Positions 24,306-33,236 are shown, counted from the stretch's first letter. The stretch is 43,810 nt of DNA from CAYWMP01 sp964459445 (GCA_964459445.1 CAYWMP010000027.1:1-43810); one strand, 5' to 3'. Notes: a model not told the origin generated them from the letters alone. Numbers and translations: made by a program.

Positions 24306-25586
24306 ATGATCCCTGAAAATACAATTGAGAGAGTTCTAAAGGAGATTCATGAGGATGAGTTGGTCAATCTGACTGCGGATCTCGTGAGAATCAATTCAGT
24401 ATGGGACCCTGCTGCAGGAACCAGCGAATTGCCTGCTGCCGAGTTTGTTGCGAAGTGGGCTGAAGTCCAGGGATTTGATGTAGAAATCAACGAGGCGGCC
24501 CCCGCTCGGCCCAATGTTATTATCAGATGGACAGCCGGCCAAGGCCGACGCACCCTCATGTTCGAGGGCCATACAGATGTTGTCACGCCCGGTGACGTAT
24601 CAGCCTGGCACTATGATCCCTTTGGCGCTGAAATAGTAGGAAGGCGCATGTATGGACGTGGAACAAACGATACTAAGGGAAACCTCGCCGCCATGCTGAT
24701 CGCCATGGCCGGACTCAAGAGATCCGGAATTGAACTCCAGGGGTCGATCCTGGGGGGCGTATTGTGCGACGAAGAAGATCAAATGATTGGCGTTCTGAAT
24801 TTCATAGAGAGGGGCCATGCTGATCCAATCACAGGAGCCGTCATCTGTGAACCTCAGGACGGTATGATTTGCGCCACCCAAAAAGGAGCGATCAGGGCTC
24901 GCTACAATCTGATGGGCCGAATGAGCCACGGGGCCATGCCCCTTCACGGTCTGAATAGCGCGCCGGGCATAGCCCGGCTTATAGACGGTCTTTACAAATT
25001 GGAGTCTGAGGCGATGGAAGTGAATGGCCGCGACGAATATCTAGGTTGGCCCAGCTTCACCCCCACTGTAATCCAAGCTCCATCCACGGGCGCACCACAA
25101 TTAAACGTCATGCCCGGTAAGGCGCAAATCCTGGTTGATGTGCGGACTATCCCGAGCCAATCGCACCCTGATCTTAGAGGGTTGTTGGTCGCTCTGGCAC
25201 AGGAAACGGAAAAAAAGGTCAAAGGGCATTACGACAATTACGACCGCCGATTCGATGTGGATCGAAAGCACAGCTTTGGGGTGGATGTGGAGTTTTTAAC
25301 CGATAGACCCTGTACCCTCACTGATAACCAAGACCCTATTATCCTTGCCTCGGATTGGGCGACCCGGCGGATATCCGAAGGAAAGCCTGTTTATGGGGGT
25401 GTGCTAGGCGCAACTGACGGCACATTTCTTTGGGCCCGAAAAAATATCCCGATTGTTACGATGGGCGCCGGCGATCGCCATGTCCCCCATCAAGTGGATG
25501 AGTGGGTGGATCTGGACCAACTGTTGGAAACGGCAAAGATCTATGCCTTGACGGCATTACATTATCTGTATCATGATCGCATCTAG
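24306..25586 (+). CDS. M20-family metallopeptidase (ArgE/DapE/carnosinase type)
   Basis: 426 residues from the ATG at 24306 (AAAGGA nine bases upstream). M20 signature motifs: EGHTDVV (metal His and Asp), GRGTNDTKG (bridging Asp region), DEEDQ (catalytic Glu pair), CEPQDG, and a late VPHQ. Between them is the dimerisation domain (GRMSHGAMPLHG...). Known members deacylate or split dipeptides, including beta-alanyl peptides. Its position between permease and ATPase genes of one transporter suggests that it hydrolyses the imported substrate in the cytoplasm. Confidence 0.9.
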   Translation: MIPENTIERVLKEIHEDELVNLTADLVRINSVWDPAAGTSELPAAEFVAKWAEVQGFDVEINEAAPARPNVIIRWTAGQGRRTLMFEGHTDVVTPGDVSAWHYDPFGAEIVGRRMYGRGTNDTKGNLAAMLIAMAGLKRSGIELQGSILGGVLCDEEDQMIGVLNFIERGHADPITGAVICEPQDGMICATQKGAIRARYNLMGRMSHGAMPLHGLNSAPGIARLIDGLYKLESEAMEVNGRDEYLGWPSFTPTVIQAPSTGAPQLNVMPGKAQILVDVRTIPSQSHPDLRGLLVALAQETEKKVKGHYDNYDRRFDVDRKHSFGVDVEFLTDRPCTLTDNQDPIILASDWATRRISEGKPVYGGVLGATDGTFLWARKNIPIVTMGAGDRHVPHQVDEWVDLDQLLETAKIYALTALHYLYHDRI

Positions 25587-25630
25587 TGCGAGAGGACAGG
25601 AATTGAAGCGCATTTATTACAAAATCCAAA

Positions 25631-26629
25631 ATGGCCAATTTACTTAAAATCCGCAACCTCTGCGTTGACTTCCACACCCCCGAAGGAGTGGCCCATGCGA
25701 TCGATGGGACCAGCCTGGATCTGGCCCTTGGAGAAACCATCGGTCTGGTGGGTGAATCCGGGTGCGGCAAGAGCGTAACGGCGCTCAGTATTTTGGGCCT
25801 CATACCCTCTCCCCCGGGTCACATAAGAAACGGTATGATCCATTTTAATGGCCGGAATCTTCTCCAATTAAGCCAGGAAGAACTCCGCCGCACAAGGGGG
25901 CAGGACATCTCAATGATTTTTCAGGAACCCATGACATCCCTTAATCCTGTCCTTCCAATAGGCCGACAGGTGGCAGAGCCCCTCTTGGTTCACAAGGGAT
26001 TGTCAAAGGCTGATGCCTATGATGAGGCACTGAACTGGCTGGGGCATGTGAGAATTCCTGCCGCAAAAGAACGAATGCATGATTATCCCCATCAACTCTC
26101 TGGAGGGATGCGGCAAAGGGTGATGATTGCCATGGCCATGGTTTGCCGCCCCAAGCTGCTTATTGCCGATGAACCCACAACCGCATTAGATGTGACCATC
26201 CAGGCCCAAATCCTATCTCTTATGATCGGTCTCAAGGAAGAACTCGGGATGTCTCTTCTTTTGATTACCCATGATCTGGGTGTGGTCGCGCAGATGGCCA
26301 GTCGCGTCGTTGTCATGTATGCAGGCGAGGTGGTGGAAGAAGCTGGCGTTACTGATCTTTTTGATCGGCCATTTCATCCCTATACCCAGGGGCTCCTTAA
26401 ATCAATGCCTCAGCTTGGCGATCAAACCGGGAGAAAGGCCGGGCGACTGACCGAAATCAAAGGGACGGTCCCCCCTCTGACTGAGAATATAGAAGGCTGC
26501 AAATTCTATGATCGCTGCCAGCATGCTTTCAATTTGTGCCAAGAAAAGCGACCGGATCTCCTTCTCGTCGGCGATCACCACAGGGCGCGTTGTTGGCTGA
26601 AAGAATATCCGGACAGGAGAAATCAGTAA
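25631..26629 (+). CDS. dipeptide-type ABC transporter ATPase (DppD-like)
   Basis: 332 residues. Walker A GESGCGKS at about 40-47, Q-loop in IFQEPMTSLNP, signature LSGGMRQRVMIAMAM, Walker B LLIADEPTTALD and the H-loop HDLGVVAQ. The C-terminal oligopeptide/dipeptide domain has the Cys cluster GCKFYDRCQHAFNLC and RCWL. With the DppF-like protein it energises uptake. Confidence 0.94.
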   Translation: MANLLKIRNLCVDFHTPEGVAHAIDGTSLDLALGETIGLVGESGCGKSVTALSILGLIPSPPGHIRNGMIHFNGRNLLQLSQEELRRTRGQDISMIFQEPMTSLNPVLPIGRQVAEPLLVHKGLSKADAYDEALNWLGHVRIPAAKERMHDYPHQLSGGMRQRVMIAMAMVCRPKLLIADEPTTALDVTIQAQILSLMIGLKEELGMSLLLITHDLGVVAQMASRVVVMYAGEVVEEAGVTDLFDRPFHPYTQGLLKSMPQLGDQTGRKAGRLTEIKGTVPPLTENIEGCKFYDRCQHAFNLCQEKRPDLLLVGDHHRARCWLKEYPDRRNQ

Positions 26630-26689
26630 CACTTTAGCGACTAAAAAAACGTATTTGATTTAGCGGGGGCTCGGAGATAATAAAGAAAT

Positions 26690-26784
26690 GGCATAAGGCA
26701 CAAGGTACAAGGCAAAAGGAAGAGAAGTTTACCGTAAGCCTAAAACCTTGAGCCTTGAGCCCTATGCCTTGCGCCTTTTTTTCC
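26690..26784. repeat. AAGGCACAAGG-type inverted repeat between ATPase genes
   Basis: Left arm GGCATAAGGCACAAGG with TACAAGGCAAAAGG (26690-26719), right arm CCTTGAGCCTTGAGCCCTATGCC (26746-26768) then TTGCGCCTTTTTTTT. The arms are imperfect inverted copies of 6-7 base AAGGCA/CAAGG units. It lies in the 215-base gap between DppD and DppF. The right arm and T-run could partly terminate transcription. Confidence 0.55.
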
Positions 26785-26844
26785 CTGTAAAAAGATTGCT
26801 GGGACTCGGTTACTTGAAAAAGGCTAAACAGTTACGGAAATCGA

Positions 26845-27831
26845 ATGTCAGATAAACCGCTTTTAGAAATAAACAACCTGGTAAAACACTTTCCCTTAGG
26901 CGGGGGTTTATTGTCTAAACCCGAGGCCTGGGTTCGTGCCGTTGATGATGTTTCCTTCTCGGTCAAAAAGGGCGATAACTTTGGTTTGGTGGGGGAGTCG
27001 GGCTGCGGCAAGACCACATTGGGTAGATTGATTCTCCGGCTCATTGATCCAACCGGCGGGAGCATCCATTTCGATGGCCTTGATGTTACCCATCGGCCCC
27101 GGGCCGAGATGCGATCTCTTCGCAACCGAATGCAGATTATCTTTCAGGATCCTTATTCGAGCCTCGATCCGAGAATGAGGGTTGAATCTATCATCACTGA
27201 GCCTCTCAGGGCCGTTCAAAAGACCACGAGGCATCAAAGGCGAGAAGTGGCCGCCGAAATCCTGGAAAAAGTCGGCCTGCGTGCAGCCGACATGGAAAAA
27301 TATCCCCATGAATTTTCGGGAGGCCAACGTCAAAGGATAGGTATCGCCCGTTCCCTTTGTGTCCGACCTGAACTGATCGTGGCTGATGAGCCTGTCAGCG
27401 CTTTAGACGTTTCCATCCAGGCCCAGGTGATCAATCTTATGCTTGACCTAAAGGACCAATTTGATTTGTCCTATGTATTCATCTCTCATGACCTGAGCGT
27501 CGTATCGCATATATGCGACCGAATAGCGGTCATGTACCTGGGGACGATCGTTGAAACGGCCCCTACGAAACACTTCAGCAATGCCTCACGACATCCCTAC
27601 ACCAGGGCCCTGCTCATGGCCGTACCCATGCCGGATCCGCAGCAACGGGCAAAACCCTTTCCCATGGAGGGGGACGTCCCAAATCCGATAGATCCGCCCC
27701 CAGGCTGTCCCTTTCATCCCCGCTGTGAGTATGCCTTTGACCGGTGTCACCTTGAACGACCAACACTGGTTGAAGTGGCTGCAGGCCAATCGGTTGCCTG
27801 TTGGTTGAATGAGGGAAGGGGGGTTGAGTAG
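26845..27831 (+). CDS. dipeptide-type ABC transporter ATPase (DppF-like)
   Basis: 328 residues, second ATPase of the transporter. Walker A GESGCGKT, Q-loop IFQDPYSSLDPRM, signature FSGGQRQRIGIARSL, Walker B LIVADEPVSALD and H-loop HDLSVVSH. The oligopeptide domain near the end carries GCPFHPRCEYAFDRC. Separated from DppD by a repeat element, but oriented the same way. Confidence 0.94.
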   Translation: MSDKPLLEINNLVKHFPLGGGLLSKPEAWVRAVDDVSFSVKKGDNFGLVGESGCGKTTLGRLILRLIDPTGGSIHFDGLDVTHRPRAEMRSLRNRMQIIFQDPYSSLDPRMRVESIITEPLRAVQKTTRHQRREVAAEILEKVGLRAADMEKYPHEFSGGQRQRIGIARSLCVRPELIVADEPVSALDVSIQAQVINLMLDLKDQFDLSYVFISHDLSVVSHICDRIAVMYLGTIVETAPTKHFSNASRHPYTRALLMAVPMPDPQQRAKPFPMEGDVPNPIDPPPGCPFHPRCEYAFDRCHLERPTLVEVAAGQSVACWLNEGRGVE

Positions 27832-27941
27832 GATCGCGTGTTGGAGTATTGGAGTAATGGAGCATTGTAAATGAATTTGTCGTTCCAGGTAACGTGTTGC
27901 GAATTGCTGGTCCCGGGAATTAAAAATTACAGGAGGGGAAA

Positions 27942-29579
27942 ATGCGTTCTGACATCCTAAAGAAAAATATCGAGACATTGCCTCACAGGGCCCTATTGCG
28001 TTCAACCGGGCTCAGAGAAGAGGATTTCGATCTCCAGAAGCCGTTTATTGGCATTGGAAACAGTTACAACGACCTGATCCCCGGGCATATCCATTTAAAC
28101 AAATTGACCCAAGAAGTAAAAAAAGGCATCAGGGACGCCGGAGGGATCCCATTCGAGTGGGGCGTTCCGGGGGTTTGTGACGGCATCGCGATGTTTGTGG
28201 AAATGCGACTCAGCCTGCCGAGCCGAGAGCATATCTTGAACAATATAGAAATCATGACACTCTCCCATTCCTTGGACGGTTGGGTGGGCGTTACCAATTG
28301 CGACAAAATCACGCCTGGGATGCTCATGGCCGCGGGTCGACTCAATCTGCCCGCCATCATCCTGACCGGGGGCCCCATGAAAGCCAACATTATAGATGGC
28401 AAGAAGCATCACCCCATTATGGGTTTCGGTATTGTGGGGCAGGTAATGGCCGGAACCATGAGTGAAGAAGAGGCCGAAGCGCTTCTCCCCTGCATGACCT
28501 GCGGTGCAGGTTCTTGCGTCGGGCTTTATACGGCCAATACCATGGCCGTCGTAACCGAGGCCCTGGGTCTATCCTTAAAAGGCTGTGCGACAACACTGGC
28601 TATGGATCCGCTCAAAAAGCAACAGGCCTATGAATCGGGCAAAAAGATCGTTGAGCTTGTTAAGAAAGACATAGAACCTAGAGACATTATGACTGAGGCG
28701 GCCTTTGAGAATGCTATTCGTGTGGACATGGCCATGGGTGGATCGACAAACACGGTATTACATATCCCAGCCATAGCCAAGGAGGCCGGGATTGATATCG
28801 ACGTGAATACCTTTGAGAGGATTTCGAAAGAGACCCCGAATCTTTGCTCTATCATTCCGGCAGGTCCCTATGAGATGGCCGATATTGGTGAAGCCGGAGG
28901 TATTCCAGCTGTCCTGCATCGGTTATTGGATATGGTAAATGACAATCCAACGGTGACCGGTGAGACCATCAAACAAATTGGTGAGAACGGGAAAGTATTG
29001 AATGACGATGTCATTAGAAGTCTCGATAATCCCTACCATCAAGAGGGTGGTATCGCCGTCTTAAAGGGGAACATTGCCAATAGTGGGATTATAAAGCAAA
29101 CGGCGGTCGATGAAGGCATGCTGGTTCATTCCGGACCCGCCAAAGTGTATAATTCTGAAAAGGACCTCCTCGATGCTATTGAGACCAAAACCATCGTTGA
29201 AGGGGACGTGGTGATTCTGCCCTTCCAGGGACCGGCAGGGGCGCCTGGAATGCCGGAAATGTTGACGCCCACGGATGCGCTTAAAGGCGCGGGCTATAAA
29301 AAGGTTGCTTTGGTCACCGATGGAAGGTTTTCCGGAGCGACAACGGGTCCCTGCATCGGGCACGTTGAAATGGAGGCTTATAACGGCGGCGCAATCGGCG
29401 CCATTAGGGACGGGGATATTGTTGAAATAGATATCCCCAACAGGTTACTAAGCGTGAAATTGAGTGATGATGAAATAAAAGCAAGACTAGAGGATGTCAA
29501 ACCTCCTGAAAGGACATTGACACCGCTCCTGGAATCCTACAGAAAGGCCTTTGCCGGAATAAATTGTTACGGAAAATAG
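27942..29579 (+). CDS. ilvD: dihydroxy-acid dehydratase
   Basis: 545 residues. Converts 2,3-dihydroxyisovalerate to 2-ketoisovalerate (and the isoleucine analogue) in branched-chain amino acid synthesis. Iron-sulfur ligands of the family are visible: Cys in TNCDKITPGML and in CMTCGAGSC. C-terminal GRFSGATTGPCIGHV is the conserved active-site serine region. Strong ribosome binding site ACAGGAGGGG. First gene of ilvD-panE-panB: its product 2-ketoisovalerate is the direct substrate of PanB. Confidence 0.96.
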   Translation: MRSDILKKNIETLPHRALLRSTGLREEDFDLQKPFIGIGNSYNDLIPGHIHLNKLTQEVKKGIRDAGGIPFEWGVPGVCDGIAMFVEMRLSLPSREHILNNIEIMTLSHSLDGWVGVTNCDKITPGMLMAAGRLNLPAIILTGGPMKANIIDGKKHHPIMGFGIVGQVMAGTMSEEEAEALLPCMTCGAGSCVGLYTANTMAVVTEALGLSLKGCATTLAMDPLKKQQAYESGKKIVELVKKDIEPRDIMTEAAFENAIRVDMAMGGSTNTVLHIPAIAKEAGIDIDVNTFERISKETPNLCSIIPAGPYEMADIGEAGGIPAVLHRLLDMVNDNPTVTGETIKQIGENGKVLNDDVIRSLDNPYHQEGGIAVLKGNIANSGIIKQTAVDEGMLVHSGPAKVYNSEKDLLDAIETKTIVEGDVVILPFQGPAGAPGMPEMLTPTDALKGAGYKKVALVTDGRFSGATTGPCIGHVEMEAYNGGAIGAIRDGDIVEIDIPNRLLSVKLSDDEIKARLEDVKPPERTLTPLLESYRKAFAGINCYGK

Positions 29580-29589
29580 GGGGAAAACC

Positions 29590-30501
29590 ATGCGAATCGT
29601 CTTTATCGGCGCCGGCGCTATGGGAAGTCTATTTGGGGCTTTGCTTGCTGAGGCGGGCGCGGATGTTTGGTTATTGGACATCTGGGAGGCGCATATTAAT
29701 GCCATCAATGAGAAAGGTCTCACGGTCGAGCGCGAAGGCAAGACACGATCGGTTAAAGTCAATGCCACAACCGATCCTGCACAGATCAGTCAGGCGGATC
29801 TCATTGTCCTCTTCGTGAAATCGACACACACCCGCGTCGCTGCCGAAACAGCCAAAGGGATTTCAAACCAGGACTCCTTCGTGATGACCCTTCAGAATGG
29901 CATGGGAAACGCGGACATCCTATCAGAAATCTTTGATCCCTATAAGGTCGTCGCGGGAACGACGTCACACGGTGCAACGTTTCTAAAACCAGGCATGATT
30001 AGGCACGCGGGAATCGGACCCACCAAAATCGGGATGTGGGCCGACGGTGAATTTGCTCAAGCACAAAAGATTGCGGATTTTTTCTCTCGGTCTGGGATTG
30101 AAACCGATGCCCTGAATGATGTACGCGGGGTCCTGTGGGAAAAGCTCATCATCAATGTGGGAATAAATGCCATTACTGCATTGACGGGAACAAAAAACGG
30201 ACAGATTCTTGATCTGGAAAACACGAAGGAACTTTCGCGATCTGCCGTTGATGAAGCCATTGTTGTGGCCAAGGCCCAAGGGATTGAGGTGCGGGCCGAT
30301 GCAGTTGAGCATGTCTTCCAGATAGCTAAGGCAACTGCCCAAAATCGATCATCCATGGGGCAGGATGTAGATAACAAACGCCAAACCGAGATTGAGGCCA
30401 TAAACGGCGTTGTGGTCCACGAAGGCCAAAGAATCGGTATTGATACGCCTGTAAATAAGACATTGGCGGCGTTAGTTGAAACGCTACAAGCACACTACTA
30501 G
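29590..30501 (+). CDS. panE: 2-dehydropantoate 2-reductase (ketopantoate reductase)
   Basis: 303 residues. The N-terminal Rossmann motif GAGAMGSLFGALLAEAG binds NADPH. Family features include VKSTHTR, LQNGMGN and the K-x-x-x-N-x-x-x-N pair in WEKLIINVGINAITAL. The GAT-S-H segment (GTTSHGAT) is typical. It reduces ketopantoate to pantoate. Ten bases after ilvD, so same transcript. Its last codon base overlaps the start of palindromic repeat copy 3. Confidence 0.92.
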   Translation: MRIVFIGAGAMGSLFGALLAEAGADVWLLDIWEAHINAINEKGLTVEREGKTRSVKVNATTDPAQISQADLIVLFVKSTHTRVAAETAKGISNQDSFVMTLQNGMGNADILSEIFDPYKVVAGTTSHGATFLKPGMIRHAGIGPTKIGMWADGEFAQAQKIADFFSRSGIETDALNDVRGVLWEKLIINVGINAITALTGTKNGQILDLENTKELSRSAVDEAIVVAKAQGIEVRADAVEHVFQIAKATAQNRSSMGQDVDNKRQTEIEAINGVVVHEGQRIGIDTPVNKTLAALVETLQAHY

Positions 30502-30631
30502 CAGGCGGACGAAAAACACTCATCTGCGGCGTTACCCTCATCCCTCGTCATTGCGACGTACTAACATGTACGACTCATTCCTTGGGATTTGGTCCCGCTA
30601 AGAGCGGGATAAGCATTTTTCATCCGCCTGC
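30501..30631 (+). repeat. covarying-arm palindromic repeat, copy 3
   Basis: Outer arms GCAGGCGGA (30501-30509) and TCCGCCTGC (30623-30631) pair over nine bases; one mismatch, then GAAAAA/TTTTTC. Interior as in copies 1 and 2: CTCATCTGCGGCGTTACCCTC, inner hairpin CGTAC-TAACAT-GTACG, GACTCATTCCTTGGGATTT. It contains an extra hairpin TCCCGCT-AAG-AGCGGGA (30593-30609). The first base is the last base of the panE stop codon. Confidence 0.85.
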
Positions 30632-30684
30632 ATGGGAAATGGCTATCGAATCATGATCCTGCCCCGCCAAAGGCGGCGGCGTGG

Positions 30685-30718
30685 TTTTCATTTGTCGGTA
30701 TCTCCCGACAGATGAAAA
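30685..30718. repeat. 14-pair hairpin in the panE-panB gap
   Basis: TTTTCATTTGTCGG (30685-30698) and CCGACAGATGAAAA (30705-30718) pair over 14 bases with one G-T wobble and a six-base loop. No T-run follows in either direction beyond the stem. It is 130 bases before panB, next to a shorter CCGCC/GGCGG hairpin at 30664. Probably a small dispersed palindrome rather than a regulator. Confidence 0.5.
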
Positions 30719-30849
30719 AGCTAAAATCCTCTGCGAGCTCTGCGGCTTTGCGGTGAATGAATGATATTTGTGTTTTTCGACGATTTGAAGGATTGTTATT
30801 GGAATGAACAATATCGTTTTTGGGATTTATTCAGGAGGAGGAAATTGTA

Positions 30850-31698
30850 ATGAGCAACGACAAAGTAACAGTTCTGGAAGTTCAGAAAGCCAAGGAAGAA
30901 GGACGAAAACTGGTCATGGTTACGGCCTATGATTACCCTTTTGGCCTGATGGCCCATGAAGCGGGCGTGGATATTGTATTGGTTGGGGATTCACTGGGCA
31001 TGGTCGTGATGGGACTCGAAGGGACCGTAGAGGTCACCATGGAGCATATGATCCATCACACCAAGGCCGTTATGCGAGGCTGCAAGGGCCCGTTGGTTGT
31101 TGGAGATATGCCTTTCATGAGTTACAACATATCCGTAAGCGAAGCCATCCATAATGCCGGTCGGCTCATGAAAGAAGGCGGATGCGAAGCCATCAAACTG
31201 GAAGGCGGCACCGATTTTGCGCCTACGGTTCAAGCCATTGTAAAGGCAGGGATACCCGTGCAAGGGCATATCGGTCTGACCCCGCAAACTGCCAGCGCCC
31301 TTGGTGGATTTAAGATGCAGGGGCGGGATGCCATGGCTGCAAAAAAGATCATTGATGACGCCAAGGCCCTGGAGGAGGCGGGTGTCTTTTCCATGATTCT
31401 TGAAGCAGTGCCTGCGCCCCTGGGCCGGCTGGTGGCGGAAGCGGTCAGGGTTCCGGTGATCGGCATTGGCGCCGGGCCGGACGTGGACGGCCAGGTATTG
31501 GTGACTCACGATATGATTGGTCTTTTTGACAAATTTGTTCCTAAATTCGTCAAACAATATGCCCAAATCAGACAAAACATCCTTGAGGCTATGGCCCAGT
31601 ATAAGGGAGATGTCCAAGGCGGCGCCTTCCCCGGCCCGGAACACTCCTTCAAAATGCCTGACGAAGCCCTGGAGCAGTTAAAGAAATTGATAGGTTAA
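30850..31698 (+). CDS. panB: 3-methyl-2-oxobutanoate hydroxymethyltransferase
   Basis: 282 residues from the ATG at 30850 (CAGGAGGAGGAAATTGTA before it; an upstream TTG in frame is not used). Transfers a hydroxymethyl group from methylene-tetrahydrofolate to 2-ketoisovalerate to make ketopantoate. Typical PanB motifs: VTAYDYPFG, GDSLGMVVMGLE (metal Asp), KLEGG, HIGLTPQ and EAVPAPLGRLV (catalytic Glu), GIGAGPDVDGQVLV. It closes the ilvD-panE-panB route to pantoate. Confidence 0.95.
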   Translation: MSNDKVTVLEVQKAKEEGRKLVMVTAYDYPFGLMAHEAGVDIVLVGDSLGMVVMGLEGTVEVTMEHMIHHTKAVMRGCKGPLVVGDMPFMSYNISVSEAIHNAGRLMKEGGCEAIKLEGGTDFAPTVQAIVKAGIPVQGHIGLTPQTASALGGFKMQGRDAMAAKKIIDDAKALEEAGVFSMILEAVPAPLGRLVAEAVRVPVIGIGAGPDVDGQVLVTHDMIGLFDKFVPKFVKQYAQIRQNILEAMAQYKGDVQGGAFPGPEHSFKMPDEALEQLKKLIG

Positions 31699-32013
31699 GC
31701 AATGACTAAAGGAACCCTCAGTCTTGCCGCGCCGCAGAGAAGGGGTTTTGCGCACATAGCTATTTTGGACCCTAATCCAATTTGGCCGAGGCTATTTTGG
31801 AATCCAGTCTAAAATAGCCAACCGCTAAAACCATATCGGATACCAATTCTCCAGAAAAACGGGCGATAACATATTTTAATCCAGAGGATTTAGACTGCCC
31901 GGACGAGGTCCTATTTGCTTTGGAATGGCTGACCTAAAGGATGGTTGACCAAATAATCTCATTGAGTTATACTCATTTTTATTAGTCATACTATAGCAGA
32001 GAGGTTAAACGAA
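31699..32013. other. intergenic region before the toxin-antitoxin pair
   Basis: No gene. GGCTATTTT (31790-31798) and AAAATAGCC (31811-31819) form a nine-pair inverted repeat, with a further direct partial copy (AGCTATTTTGGA) at 31758. The right end has the vapB promoter (31945-31973). Confidence 0.5.
31945..31973 (+). promoter_or_regulatory. sigma70 promoter of the AbrB/PIN toxin-antitoxin operon
   Basis: TTGACC (31945-31950), 17-base spacer, TATACT (31968-31973), 41 bases upstream of the antitoxin start. Between promoter and start, AGTCATACTATAG-type AT-rich sequence may hold the antitoxin operator. Confidence 0.65.
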
Positions 32014-32265
32014 ATGGCTGTAGTCAAAACACATGCAAAAGGGCAAATAGTTATCCCCAAAGACATTAGGGATAATCTAGGAATAATGCCCGGAAAACCC
32101 GTGTCCGTTAAACTTGTCGATGATCACGTGGAGATTAGGCCTCTCCCGGATGATCCCATTGAGTCTCTTACAGGTATCTTCAAAGATCATCCAAAATCCC
32201 TTGCGGCCGAACTCCTAAACGAAAGAAAAAGAGATGGCCGGATCGACGAAAAGCGTTCTCTTTGA
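32014..32265 (+). CDS. AbrB/MazE-type antitoxin
   Basis: 83 residues. The N-terminal swapped-hairpin DNA-binding domain reads VVKTHAKGQIVIPKDIRDNLGIMPGKPVSVKL, typical of SpoVT/AbrB antitoxins. The C-terminal part (ESLTGIFKDHPKSLAAELLNERKRD) should bind and inhibit the toxin encoded by the next gene, with which it overlaps by 32 bases. Expected to repress its own promoter. Confidence 0.88.
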   Translation: MAVVKTHAKGQIVIPKDIRDNLGIMPGKPVSVKLVDDHVEIRPLPDDPIESLTGIFKDHPKSLAAELLNERKRDGRIDEKRSL

Positions 32266-32644
32266 TTCCCACGCCATTCTCAAATGGACACAGAAGGAGT
32301 CGGGTTATCAAAAGGTCAAATCCTCTATAATGGCTTGCCGCGACCAATCAATGATCGGCTACATGAACCAGATTAACTTAGGGGAAGTTTATTACATGAC
32401 CATACGGGCCGTGGGAACCGACAAGGCCAGGGACTTTTTGGAGAACTTCCTTCGTTTACCAATTAATATCGTTCTACCCGACAGTGGACTAATCTGGCGG
32501 GCCTCCGAGATTAAGGCCGAATCTCCCCTATCCTATGCAGATTGTTTTGCGGTAGCAACGGCCATCAGATTTAAGGCGACGATCCTTACAGGTGATCCGG
32601 AATTCAAAAAGGCTGAAAGCCTTGTCACTGTGGAGTGGGTTTAA
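32234..32644 (+). CDS. PIN-domain toxin (VapC type)
   Basis: 136 residues. PIN acidic residues in order: Asp in VLFDSHAIL, Glu in INLGEVYYM, Asp in SYADCFAVATA and Asp in LTGDPEFK. Such enzymes cleave RNA (often tRNA or rRNA). Overlaps the AbrB-type antitoxin gene by 32 bases, the usual layout of translationally coupled type II modules. All expected catalytic positions are present, so it is probably active. Confidence 0.88.
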   Translation: MAGSTKSVLFDSHAILKWTQKESGYQKVKSSIMACRDQSMIGYMNQINLGEVYYMTIRAVGTDKARDFLENFLRLPINIVLPDSGLIWRASEIKAESPLSYADCFAVATAIRFKATILTGDPEFKKAESLVTVEWV

Positions 32645-33026
32645 CACAAGGCATTATAGCGTTTTTCGATAACCCAGCTATTGCTAAACCTTTCCGCTGA
32701 CAAACTGCGGAACTGAACTGAAAAGAGTCGGGGACTTAGTGCTCGCGGGGTCTAATCCGTTTCATGTGAATAAGCAGCTCGACGGGAATCCAGTATGCCT
32801 ACTGCTTACTGCATACTGTTAACTGCCTACTGCTGTTCACAGCTCCATGCTTGCCCATCAAGCTTTCTGGCAGGCTCATAGCTCCGTGCTCCCGGCCCCA
32901 TGCCCTATAAAGATGGCCCGAATTATAGCATGGGGTTTTTCAGGAAAATTGCAAATTGGGGGTAAAGAAGGTGTGAATTGGGGTATATTTGGGGGTTGAC
33001 AAGATTTTGGGAGGGGGCGGGGAGGA
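32645..33026. other. intergenic stretch with tandem heptads
   Basis: No gene. Five head-to-tail seven-base units of TACTGCT type at 32800-32834 (TACTGCT, TACTGCA, TACTGTT, AACTGCC, TACTGCT), then two copies of an AGCTCC(A/G)TGCT motif at about 32841 and 32880. These are short degenerate repeats common in this kind of genome; the repeat unit is too short for CRISPR. Confidence 0.5.
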
Positions 33027-33236
33027 TTATTTTTGAAGGTTCTTGAAGGTTCTTCTAAGGATTGCGAGGGCATTCATTCTGGCCGTGGTTTTGAAATAAT
33101 GATGGCCTTCAGCTGCTCTAATGTTCCCTTTCCATTTCCCTTTTTTTCTACAATATATCAGGATATAATCCCCTTCAATCGCATCTCCAGGTTCACGATG
33201 GAAATTGGAGGCATGTTCGTATCTATCTTCAACCAA
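33027..33236 (-). CDS. short ORF, third member of an unknown operon (doubtful)
   Basis: 69 codons starting with TTG, overlapping the end of the previous gene by eight bases. Basic C-terminal half (GKWKGN, LRRTFKNLQK). It is unrecognised. It could be a separate small protein translated by coupling, or the true C-terminus of the preceding protein reached by a frameshift. No other evidence. Confidence 0.35.
   Translation of the reverse strand: MVEDRYEHASNFHREPGDAIEGDYILIYCRKKGKWKGNIRAAEGHHYFKTTARMNALAILRRTFKNLQK

Noticed and set aside
30664..30680. Riboswitch before panB
   Set aside because: Only simple hairpins of the dispersed type; no known riboswitch core recognised.
32800..32834. Tandem heptads considered as CRISPR or regulatory iterons
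   Set aside because: Units are seven bases without spacers; no replication gene nearby.
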